Assembly: GCA_002351955.1 (NCBI GenBank)
Contig: DEHO01000036.1
Coordinates: 234,742 to 240,221, forward strand
Direction of reading: 5' to 3'
Length of the DNA stretch: 5,480 nucleotides
Origin: Flavobacteriales bacterium UBA2798
GTDB lineage: Bacteria > Bacteroidota > Bacteroidia > Flavobacteriales_D > UBA2798
Part shown: in pieces, positions 1-5,480 of the stretch
Layout of the letters: each line of letters starts with the position of its first letter
How positions within the stretch are numbered: position 1 is the stretch's first letter
Program-made: the position numbers and the translations under genes
The notes under the pieces: model-generated
Databases searched by the model: none
The model's input: the letters and a program-made list of their open reading frames with translations, nothing else
What the model was told of the DNA's origin: nothing

Positions 1-1455
1 AATCCAAGCGCGAGCTATCTTTTTGGGTTTAATCAGCAATGGAATTTTGCCTGTCAGGGCACGTATAACGTGTGTTGCAACGTTCAGTTTCCGGGTGATG
101 TAAACCCTGCGAACAATAATTTTTGTGTTACTATTGTGAGCGACACATTTGTTGTGGCGGGCACAGTATCAGGTCCTCCGGTGGTATGTGCATCAGCGAA
201 CTCCGGTGTGATGGTGTTATCGGGGAATAACAAGAATGATTCTTTACTATGGCAGATGTCGGTAGATGGAACGAACTGGATCAACACGATGAACGATTCT
301 TCGAGTTACCAGTTTAGCAATATTGGTCAGACCATGTATTATCAGGTGTTTGTTGACGGAGGTTATTGCCCTGATGGAACATCTTCTGTACATACCATAT
401 TTGTGGATTCACCACCTGTTGGCGGAAGTATTACCAGCAATATGAACGTATGTTCCGGCAATAATTCAGCACAGTTGAATTTAATTGGTTCAGCAGGGGA
501 TACGATTTACTGGGCAGCATCTACAGGTGGCGGACCTTATGTTCCGTTTGTGAACGACACGACGATATTTGTTTTTAATAATATCACCCAAACAACGCAA
601 TATCAGGCCTACGTAGCCAATGGAGTATGTCCATTTGTTCCAAGCGGAATAGTAACGGTATTGGTAGATCCCCCAACAATACCGGGAACGGTAGTTGGAG
701 GTGCAACGGTATGTCAGGGAGTGAACTCCGGGTCTATGGGTTTGATATCGAGTTCCGGAAACATCAACGGCTGGATCTATTCCAGCAATAATGGTGCGAC
801 GTGGCAAACGTCCGGGAATACCACTTCGAGTTTTAATTATCTGAATATATCATCGAGCACGATTTATTGTGCGATAGTGCAAAGTACAGGATGTCCGGCA
901 GACACGTCCGTTTGTGATACGGTATTTATTACTCCATTACCGATTGCCAATGCAGGTGTGGATGATACGATCATCATATTTGATCAGACCCAATTGTTTG
1001 GTACAGGTGGAGTGTTTTATGCATGGACTCCTGCCGGAAGTTTGTCGGACCCTACAATAGCCGATCCTATCGCAAATCCAACAACTACCACAACGTATAC
1101 CTTAACGGTATCAGATGCATTTGGATGTTTTGGTACAGACCAGGTCACCATTTTTGTGATAGATACAACAACACCACCAATGCCGAATACGATCATTATT
1201 GCGAATTATATGTCGCTAAATGGAGACGGGTTGAATGATGTTTGGAACATAATGAATATTGAATATTTCCCGGAGAACGAAGTGACGGTTTTCAATAATC
1301 AGGGGATGGTTGTTTATGAAAAGTCGACTTATGACAACTCATGGGACGGTAAATTCAACGGAGATCAATTGCCGGATGGAAGTTATTTCTATGTCGTTAA
1401 TTTAACCAAGCTGGGACAGAAAACTAAGGGAGTGCTAACGATAACCAGTAAATGA
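1..1455 (+). CDS. Large secreted Ig-like repeat protein with T9SS type B (gliding-motility-associated) C-terminal sorting domain, 5' partial
   Basis: This is the last 484 codons of a longer gene. The frame is open from base 1, so the GTG at 70 is internal and the true start lies upstream. Residues count from base 1. Residues 1-50 look like the end of a CARDB-like beta domain (PGDVNPANNNFC). Three Ig-like repeats follow at about 53-140, 141-227 and 228-315, then a PKD/SprB-like module at 316-387 (starts ANAGVDD, contains PTTTTTYTLTVSDAFGC). Residues 388-484 match the CHU_C / gliding-motility C-terminal family: LNGDGLNDVW near 406-415, then VTVFNNQGMVVYE, NSWDGKFNG and LPDGSYFYVV. This domain directs export across the outer membrane by the T9SS, so the protein is probably displayed on the surface or released. 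Its stop overlaps the start of the PorP/SprF gene by 4 bp, which suggests a cargo/partner pair. An adhesin or gliding role is possible, but the binding target cannot be read from the sequence. No catalytic domain is visible in this part. Confidence 0.9.
   Translation, partial: NPSASYLFGFNQQWNFACQGTYNVCCNVQFPGDVNPANNNFCVTIVSDTFVVAGTVSGPPVVCASANSGVMVLSGNNKNDSLLWQMSVDGTNWINTMNDSSSYQFSNIGQTMYYQVFVDGGYCPDGTSSVHTIFVDSPPVGGSITSNMNVCSGNNSAQLNLIGSAGDTIYWAASTGGGPYVPFVNDTTIFVFNNITQTTQYQAYVANGVCPFVPSGIVTVLVDPPTIPGTVVGGATVCQGVNSGSMGLISSSGNINGWIYSSNNGATWQTSGNTTSSFNYLNISSSTIYCAIVQSTGCPADTSVCDTVFITPLPIANAGVDDTIIIFDQTQLFGTGGVFYAWTPAGSLSDPTIADPIANPTTTTTYTLTVSDAFGCFGTDQVTIFVIDTTTPPMPNTIIIANYMSLNGDGLNDVWNIMNIEYFPENEVTVFNNQGMVVYEKSTYDNSWDGKFNGDQLPDGSYFYVVNLTKLGQKTKGVLTITSK
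157..945 (+). repeat. Three tandem Ig-like protein repeats (~88 residues each) with paired cysteines
   Basis: These are divergent protein-level repeats, not DNA repeats. Counting residues from base 1, each unit opens with a Gly-rich strand (AGTVSG, GGSITS, PGTVVGG). Each has an early Cys (63, 151, 238), a central Trp, an aromatic strand late in the unit (YYQVFV, YQAYVA, YCAIVQ), and a late Cys followed by Pro (123, 210, 298). The gap between the two Cys is 59 or 60 residues in every unit, and successive units are offset by 88 and 87 residues. The layout suggests one intradomain disulphide per repeat in an extended stalk. Unit three has extra Cys at 290 and 305. Exact domain boundaries are approximate. 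Confidence 0.7.
1162..1452 (+). other. T9SS type B sorting domain (CHU_C / TIGR04131-like) coding segment
   Basis: This segment encodes the last 97 residues of the upstream protein. It carries the family hallmarks in order: a NGDGxND motif, a hydrophobic strand with VTVFN, an xxGxxVYE turn, a W-D-G motif, LPDGSYFYVV, and a terminal beta strand GVLTITSK ending at the stop. Two positions differ from the common family pattern. The residue before NGDG is Leu rather than Pro, and the usual NRWG turn reads NNQG. The fold still looks complete, so I treat it as functional. Confidence 0.88.
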
Positions 1456-2897
1456 CATCTACATCCATTTTATATCGATTTTTACTGGTAATATTTTTGA
1501 CCCCGCTTGCAGCGAGTGCGCAACAGATTCCCTTATACAATCATTACCACGTTAATCCTTTTGTATATAATCCGTCACTTTCAGGATATTCGGGAAAAAC
1601 AAACGCGTATTTTATTCGCAATCAAAAATACCTGGGTTTCGAAGGTGGAAATGTTACAAATATTTTGACAGTCGACGGGCCTATTTTTGCCAATAAGGTG
1701 GGGATAGGTTTTTCAGTGTTTAATGATCAAATGGGACCAAGTATCGCTCAAGGTGCAGGCTTGTCTTTGTCATACCGCGTTGAATTCAGTGAAAAAATAA
1801 AACTTGGCTTCGGATTTACAGGAGGTGCAACCGACAGGAGATTTGATCCGAGCAATGTTGTTGTTGTCGACAATAATGATCCGACATTGGTTTTTTCTTT
1901 TCCGATAAGAAAAACCTATTTTGATTTGTCGGCAGGAATTTACTTGGATGTTGATCGCTTCCAATTTGGAGTCGCTGTTCCTCAGATGTTGGCGAATACA
2001 GTGCGTGTTTCAATGGACAATTCCCATATTCTGGAGCGCCATTATATGGGGCATTTAAAATACAATTGGTTAATTTCTCCAACTCTTGATCTTTCATTGA
2101 TTCCATTGGCGAGAGTCATGTATGTGCCAGGTGCACCTTTTCAGTATGACGTAAATATTACGGCCGATCTGAAAAAAATTGGTTGGATCACGGCGACGTA
2201 TAGGAGTCAATATGCAGTTGCTGCAAACATTGGATTTCGCATAAAGCAGGATCTTGTATTTGGGTATGCATACAATTTTGTGATGAACACTACTAATGCT
2301 TACGGGCCGGTGAATCAGGAAATCTTAGTAGGGTATACATTTGGTGTTAAGAGCAATGATCGTGAGAAGAAACTACTTGAAGAAGCGGAACGTGAGAATG
2401 AACGCCTGCGTCAGGAGTTGTTGCGTAAACAAAAAGAATATGACTCTTTGAATACGATCAAAGAAGGTTTAGATCGCCGTATAGACGAACAGGAGCGATA
2501 TTATAACGACACAATAAATAAGCTGAATGAGGAATTACGCAAGCTGCGTGAGGACATGAAGAATACTCAGACCAAAGTGACTGAGGTAAAAAACACAAAT
2601 GATGGTCCTCCAGTAAAACGAACCGAAGGGGATCATTTTGTAGAATTGGATAAATCAACGGAGTCGCCGAAAGGATATTACGTTATTGATGGTGCTTATG
2701 GAAGCATGGAAAATGCACAGTCGCAATACGACAGGCTGAAAGGGCAGTTCCCGGAGGCAAGGATTATCTTTAATGAGCGCAACCAGTTACATTACATCTT
2801 GTTGACTTATTCTGAGGATAAGCCGAAAGTGTTTGATACCCACCGTAAGGCCAAGTCTATCGGCGAAGAAAAGGCCTGGGTGTTGGAATACCGATAA
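1452..2897 (+). CDS. PorP/SprF-family T9SS outer-membrane protein with C-terminal coiled coil and SPOR-like domain
   Basis: The product has 481 residues, against roughly 300-330 for ordinary PorP/SprF proteins. Residues 1-23 form a signal peptide (hydrophobic LLVIFLTPLAASA, cleavage likely before QQIP). Residues 24 to about 300 match the family: NPFVYNPSLSGYSG, then RNQKYLGFEGG, VGIGFSVFNDQMGP, repeated amphipathic strands, and a final strand EILVGYTFGVK. This part should be an outer-membrane barrel. Residues 302-375 are highly charged and heptad-like (LLEEAERENERLRQELL and onward), predicted as a coiled coil. After a Pro-containing linker, residues 407-481 resemble a SPOR domain: GYYVIDGAYGSMENAQ, RLKGQFPEARI, LHYILLTYSED, and a closing EKAWVLEYR. 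SPOR domains bind peptidoglycan, so the C-terminus probably reaches the cell wall. The ATG shares bases with the upstream TGA, no Shine-Dalgarno is seen at normal spacing, and translational coupling is likely. The PorP/SprF assignment is firm; the SPOR call is from pattern only. Confidence 0.9.
   Translation: MTSTSILYRFLLVIFLTPLAASAQQIPLYNHYHVNPFVYNPSLSGYSGKTNAYFIRNQKYLGFEGGNVTNILTVDGPIFANKVGIGFSVFNDQMGPSIAQGAGLSLSYRVEFSEKIKLGFGFTGGATDRRFDPSNVVVVDNNDPTLVFSFPIRKTYFDLSAGIYLDVDRFQFGVAVPQMLANTVRVSMDNSHILERHYMGHLKYNWLISPTLDLSLIPLARVMYVPGAPFQYDVNITADLKKIGWITATYRSQYAVAANIGFRIKQDLVFGYAYNFVMNTTNAYGPVNQEILVGYTFGVKSNDREKKLLEEAERENERLRQELLRKQKEYDSLNTIKEGLDRRIDEQERYYNDTINKLNEELRKLREDMKNTQTKVTEVKNTNDGPPVKRTEGDHFVELDKSTESPKGYYVIDGAYGSMENAQSQYDRLKGQFPEARIIFNERNQLHYILLTYSEDKPKVFDTHRKAKSIGEEKAWVLEYR
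2355..2576 (+). other. Coiled-coil stalk coding segment of the PorP/SprF protein
   Basis: This segment encodes residues about 302-375. They are dominated by Glu, Lys and Arg, with Leu or Ile at heptad-like intervals, and contain no Pro or Gly apart from a single Gly near 339. A continuous helix of about 70 residues would be roughly 10 nm long, enough to cross much of the periplasmic gap between the outer membrane and the cell wall. That span is inferred from standard helix rise, not from a model. Confidence 0.7.
2670..2894 (+). other. SPOR-like C-terminal domain coding segment
   Basis: This segment encodes residues 407-481. The order of elements fits the SPOR fold: a first strand YYVIDGAY, a helix rich in Glu, Gln and Arg with SMENAQSQYDRLK, a strand ARIIFNE, a strand HYILLTYSED, a second helix around THRKAKSIGEE, and a last strand AWVLEY. 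The aromatic-rich first strand and the AWVL ending are typical of SPOR domains. Sequence conservation in this family is low, so a profile or structure comparison would settle it. Confidence 0.65.
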
Positions 2898-2908
2898 ATC
2901 CATTTATC
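2893..2908. repeat. Short AT-rich inverted repeat overlapping the PorP/SprF stop codon
   Basis: GATAAAT (2893-2899) and ATTTATC (2902-2908) are perfect reverse complements separated by CC. They include the TAA stop. A short T run follows about 12 bases later (2922-2926). The stem is AT-only apart from one pair, so it would be a weak transcription terminator at best. It may instead be a 3'-end mRNA hairpin or chance. Confidence 0.3.
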
Positions 2909-2981
2909 AGTTTAGATTCGATTTTTGTCCCAAAACCACTGTTCAAAGCGATAATCCGAATTATTAAGTTTTTGTTTTTCA

Positions 2982-3028
2982 AGGTCTTATGTTTGGAATC
3001 CAATCCCTACCCAATAATGGTAAGACCT
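2982..3028. repeat. 8-bp inverted repeat AGGTCTTA / TAAGACCT
   Basis: The arms 2982-2989 and 3021-3028 are perfect complements around a 31-base loop. The loop itself contains a smaller palindrome (TTGGA at 2993-2997 and TCCAA at 2999-3003). No T tract follows on either strand, so it does not resemble an intrinsic terminator. The left arm overlaps the candidate -7 box at 2988-2995, so a regulator site or leader hairpin is conceivable. Confidence 0.35.
2988..2995 (+). promoter_or_regulatory. Candidate Bacteroidota -7 promoter box (TATGTTTG)
   Basis: The sequence is an exact match to the TAnnTTTG -7 consensus of the primary sigma factor in Bacteroidota. The nearest upstream TTTG (2971-2974) is only 13 bases away, shorter than the usual spacing of about 17-23, so the match is incomplete. 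If used, transcription would start near 3002 and leave a leader of about 150 bases before the ATG at 3151. Confidence 0.3.
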
Positions 3029-3045
3029 AAACCTATAACATTCCA

Positions 3046-3076
3046 TTGTTAATAACCGTAAGAAGCGCTATCTTAG
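3046..3076 (+). promoter_or_regulatory. Alternative candidate promoter TTG-N20-TATCTTAG
   Basis: A TTG at 3046-3048 lies 20 bases before TATCTTAG (3069-3076), which fits TAnnTTTG at five of its six fixed positions. The spacing is right for a Bacteroidota promoter, unlike the exact -7 box upstream. The TTG is part of the first copy of a 10-bp direct repeat. Predicted transcription would begin near 3083, giving a leader of about 70 bases. Such short motifs arise often by chance in AT-rich DNA. Confidence 0.25.
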
Positions 3077-3120
3077 AAGGCTTGAATACTAGAGAATTCA
3101 GTCTTTCAGGTTGTTAATAA
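3046..3120. repeat. 10-bp direct repeat TTGTTAATAA, two copies
   Basis: The identical copies are at 3046-3055 and 3111-3120, offset by 65 bases, both in the leader or promoter region of the FG-GAP gene. The flanks differ, so this is not part of a longer duplication. They could be operator half-sites or chance AT-rich words. Confidence 0.4.
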
Positions 3121-3150
3121 GTACTGAAATTAATTGTTCAAACATACATC

Positions 3151-5480
3151 ATGAAGCGATTTTTACGCATCTACCTACTTGTAACAATTTTATTGGCGAC
3201 AGGTTCCATTTCGGCTCAAAACATTTGTTTCAGGGCAAATAATGATTTTACTTCTGCAAATGGAACTAACGGAGTTGTAAACCCGCGATTCCTTGCGAAA
3301 GGTGATATTAACGGAGACGGAAAACTGGACATTATTACTTCCAATGGAAATCAAACAGGAAATCCATCTTCTCTTTCAATTTTTATCGGGCAAGGAAATG
3401 GTCTGTTTACTTATATCGATACGATTACTATTGGTCCAAACAGTTCAAATACGCAAGCAATAACCTTGCAGGATTTTAATGCTGATGGTAAGCTTGATAT
3501 TGCTGTTGTAAAAAGAAATTCTTTAGGTGGCACATTTAGGCTTGCGGTGTTGCAAGGTAACGGAGTTGGGGATTTTACACCTTGGGTGGAAATGACAGCA
3601 CCCAATTTTACGAACGATTTAGTTACAGGTGATTTTGACGCAGACGGCATGATTGATATTGTTACAATATCAGGCGCATCATCAAATAATATTTCCTTTT
3701 TTAAGAATAACGGTGCGGGGTTTAATGCACAGGTAATTTCGAATCCCACTTTTCTTGGTGCGGGTTACAACATCAAAGTTGGACAAGTGGATCACCTTAC
3801 TGACAGCCATCTTGATGTTGTAATTACACGTGTGTCTGGATCCCGAGTTACACTCATGCGAGGAAATGGAACGGGATCGTTTACCACCGGTTTTAACGTT
3901 GTAATCGGAACAGATCCGCGTGATTTAGATCTGGGCGATTTAAATGGTGATGGTAATATGGATGTTGCTGTTGCAATGAATGGATCTGATTCTGTTCACG
4001 TGGTTTTTACCAATGGAATGGGAGCAATTACATCCATTTCGAGATATTATTCCGGTGGTCGCGGGCCAACTTCAATTGTTATGTTTGACTATGATGGTGA
4101 TGGCGATAAGGATATTGCTGTGAGTAATGTTCTCGATCACGTAATCGGACTATTGATCAATGATGGCTCAGGTAATTTCACGCTTCAGCGACATGCAAGT
4201 TTTATCGATCCATCTGAGATTTTAACCGGAAATTTTGATTCCGATTTAAAAGAAGACATTGTATTCACCGGAAATTCGCGTCGACTGATGTACATGGGAA
4301 ACAATTCTCCGAATGGCTTTTTGTCTTACAACAATCTTTATTACCCAACAATTAATACTCAGCCAAATAGTTCTTCAATAGCAGATTTCAATGGCGACGG
4401 AAATACGGATCTTGTAACTGCAAATTCTTCCAGCAATAATTTTTCATTGTTCTTGGGCAATGGAAGTGGTGGATATACTTTTTCTTCAAATACATCGGCA
4501 TCCGCAATGCCTTTGGCTATTCAGTCGGGCGATTTTAATGGAGATGGGTTTAAAGATGTATTGCTTGTTGAATCATCTGCTCAACAACTTTCATTATTCC
4601 CTGGTGATGGTTCAGGAAATTTTGGTTTTCCTACTTCTGTTGGACTACCCGGAACACCCATTAGTTTATCAGTTGGTGATTTAGACAATGATGGGGATCT
4701 TGATGCAGTTGTCACATCCAATACTTCCAATGCAGTTTATATTTATCAGAATATCGCAGGAGTATTTAGCCTAGCCGGAACACTTTCATCGGGAGTTAAC
4801 GGTCCGAATAATGTTTCCATAAATAATTTCAATGGTGATGCATTACCTGATCTCGCTATTTGTAACAATGGAACCTCCAATGTTCAGATTTACACCGGAA
4901 CCGGTTCATGCAATTTTACTTCAGGATCTTCTATTGTTGTAAGTGCCGGACCACGAATGGTTACTTCCGGTGATTTTAATGGTGACGGTAATAAAGATAT
5001 TTCTGTTTGTTATGGTTCAAGTACAATATCCTATGCAAACGGAACAGGAACGGGTACATTTTCTGCTGCAGTAAATCTAACCGGAATTACAGGTGCAGGC
5101 CAGATTGTTTGGTTGTTATCAGCTGATCTGAATGCCGACGGATTTGATGATGTTGTTACTTGCAATAATGCATCTTCAGATGTATCGGCATTAAAAGGCG
5201 GAGGTCTAGGTCTTTCCTTTCAACAGGCATTTTATTCCGGCTACAAACCGGTTCACATTGCACAGGGTTTGGTAAACAATGATCTGTTGCCGGATATTGC
5301 CATTTGTAATTCTGATGCGACCGGAGCAAGTAGTGTTAATGTAATGCTTAACCGCTCAGCAGTAATTACAAATTCCGGTGCCGGTTCGTTTTGTATTGGA
5401 GGTGGTGTTACATTGACATCCACACAGGCATATAGTTACCAATGGAGCACAGTTGCAACCACTCAATCTATTAACGTTAT
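3151..5480 (+). CDS. Exported FG-GAP/VCBS beta-propeller repeat protein, 3' partial
   Basis: The frame is open from ATG 3151 to the window end (776 full codons) with no stop, so the C-terminus is missing. Residues 1-22 are a signal peptide (MKRFLRIYLL core, SISA, cleavage before QN). Fourteen FG-GAP-type repeats follow, each with a calcium-loop pattern D-x-[DN]-x-D-G-x-x-D or a degenerate form. Their first positions fall at residues 52, 108, 161, 214, 263, 313, 361, 412, 461, 510, 559, 608, 659 and 707. Fourteen repeats would fit two seven-bladed propellers. From about residue 745 a new Ig-like module begins (FCIGGGVTLTS, YSYQWSTVATTQSINV), common before T9SS sorting domains. The start is supported by the signal peptide and by the lack of an upstream alternative in frame with better features; no Shine-Dalgarno is present. 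The protein is probably surface-exposed or secreted. Ligand and catalytic role are unknown; adhesion is a guess. A 253-base gap separates it from the upstream pair. Confidence 0.93.
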   Translation, partial: MKRFLRIYLLVTILLATGSISAQNICFRANNDFTSANGTNGVVNPRFLAKGDINGDGKLDIITSNGNQTGNPSSLSIFIGQGNGLFTYIDTITIGPNSSNTQAITLQDFNADGKLDIAVVKRNSLGGTFRLAVLQGNGVGDFTPWVEMTAPNFTNDLVTGDFDADGMIDIVTISGASSNNISFFKNNGAGFNAQVISNPTFLGAGYNIKVGQVDHLTDSHLDVVITRVSGSRVTLMRGNGTGSFTTGFNVVIGTDPRDLDLGDLNGDGNMDVAVAMNGSDSVHVVFTNGMGAITSISRYYSGGRGPTSIVMFDYDGDGDKDIAVSNVLDHVIGLLINDGSGNFTLQRHASFIDPSEILTGNFDSDLKEDIVFTGNSRRLMYMGNNSPNGFLSYNNLYYPTINTQPNSSSIADFNGDGNTDLVTANSSSNNFSLFLGNGSGGYTFSSNTSASAMPLAIQSGDFNGDGFKDVLLVESSAQQLSLFPGDGSGNFGFPTSVGLPGTPISLSVGDLDNDGDLDAVVTSNTSNAVYIYQNIAGVFSLAGTLSSGVNGPNNVSINNFNGDALPDLAICNNGTSNVQIYTGTGSCNFTSGSSIVVSAGPRMVTSGDFNGDGNKDISVCYGSSTISYANGTGTGTFSAAVNLTGITGAGQIVWLLSADLNADGFDDVVTCNNASSDVSALKGGGLGLSFQQAFYSGYKPVHIAQGLVNNDLLPDIAICNSDATGASSVNVMLNRSAVITNSGAGSFCIGGGVTLTSTQAYSYQWSTVATTQSINV
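3301..5295 (+). repeat. Array of fourteen FG-GAP protein repeats, ~50 residues each
   Basis: Spacing between successive calcium loops is 56, 53, 53, 49, 50, 48, 51, 49, 49, 49, 49, 51 and 48 residues. Canonical loops include GDINGDGKLD, GDFDADGMID, FDYDGDGDKD, GDFNGDGFKD and GDLDNDGDLD. Loops 4, 7, 11 and 14 are degenerate (DHLTDSHLD, NFDSDLKED, NFNGDALPD, LVNNDLLPD), each lacking the Gly at position six. The underlying DNA differs at many synonymous sites between copies, so the array is old and not a recent tandem expansion. Confidence 0.88.

Larger units (their letters stand above)
2898..3150. other. Non-coding spacer between the PorP/SprF gene and the FG-GAP gene
   Basis: This AT-rich gap contains no supported gene on either strand. 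It holds an 8-bp inverted repeat (2982-2989 with 3021-3028), a 10-bp direct repeat TTGTTAATAA (3046-3055 and 3111-3120), a small inverted repeat TTCAGT/ACTGAA (3097-3102 with 3123-3128), and two partial matches to Bacteroidota promoters. The 253-base length and the promoter-like motifs suggest the downstream gene is transcribed separately from the upstream pair. Confidence 0.7.

Noticed and set aside
70..72. GTG as start codon of the first gene
   Set aside because: The frame is open back to base 1 and the upstream residues continue the same secreted beta-domain pattern. No signal peptide follows the GTG.
490..807. Minus-strand ORF of about 105 codons
   Set aside because: It lies wholly inside the Ig-like repeat gene, has no recognisable domain or start signal, and its composition is what antisense translation of that gene gives.
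1023..1238. Plus-strand ORF of 71 codons in another frame
   Set aside because: It is embedded in the PKD-like and sorting-domain region of the real gene and shows no domain or signal.
1428..1432. GGGAG as ribosome binding site for the PorP/SprF gene
   Set aside because: It lies 19 bases before the ATG, too far for a normal Shine-Dalgarno, and it is within coding sequence. Coupling through the ATGA overlap explains initiation better.
1816..2106. Minus-strand ORF of about 96 codons inside the PorP/SprF gene
   Set aside because: It is fully antisense to a well-supported barrel-coding region, with no family-like motifs.
2893..2926. Intrinsic terminator after the PorP/SprF gene
   Set aside because: The stem is almost all A-T, and the T run is short and about 12 bases away from it. 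It is recorded only as a low-confidence inverted repeat.
3411..3749. Minus-strand ORF of about 112 codons
   Set aside because: It is antisense to the FG-GAP repeats, whose frame shows clear periodic motifs. The antisense product has no recognisable features.
4460..4684. Plus-strand ORF of 74 codons in a second frame of the FG-GAP gene
   Set aside because: The main frame carries three consecutive calcium loops here. The alternative product has no recognisable features.

Overview
The window looks like chromosomal DNA from a member of the Bacteroidota, possibly a gliding or surface-protein-rich lineage (Flavobacteriales, Chitinophagales or Cytophagales). The evidence is a protein ending in the gliding-motility-associated (CHU_C, type B) C-terminal sorting domain of the type IX secretion system (T9SS), a PorP/SprF-family outer-membrane protein directly behind it, and a long FG-GAP repeat protein with a signal peptide. 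Start codons lack Shine-Dalgarno sequences, as is usual in this phylum. All three genes are on the + strand. I see no RNA genes, mobile elements or CRISPR array.

Layout. (1) Positions 1-1455 hold the 3' part of a large secreted protein: the end of an upstream domain, three Ig-like repeats of about 88 residues each with a regularly spaced Cys pair, one PKD/SprB-like module, and a type B sorting domain. (2) Positions 1452-2897 overlap it by 4 bp (ATGA) and encode a PorP/SprF-type barrel with an unusual C-terminal extension: a charged coiled coil followed by a SPOR-like, putatively peptidoglycan-binding, domain. (3) Positions 2898-3150 are non-coding, with small inverted repeats, a 10-bp direct repeat and two weak Bacteroidota-type promoter candidates. 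(4) From 3151 to the window end a reading frame stays open without a stop. It encodes a signal peptide, fourteen FG-GAP/VCBS-type calcium-binding repeats spaced about 50 residues apart (suggesting two seven-bladed beta-propellers), and the beginning of an Ig-like module.

How they work together. Known biology: T9SS cargo with type B C-terminal domains tends to depend on a cognate PorP/SprF protein encoded next to it (the Flavobacterium SprB/SprF arrangement). The first two genes fit such a cargo/partner pair, translationally coupled. The inferred novelty is that the partner carries its own periplasmic coiled-coil stalk and cell-wall-binding domain, so it may combine a barrel with the peptidoglycan anchoring that the separate PorE protein supplies in the characterised T9SS. 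The third gene is probably another exported surface protein. Its sorting domain, if any, lies beyond the window.
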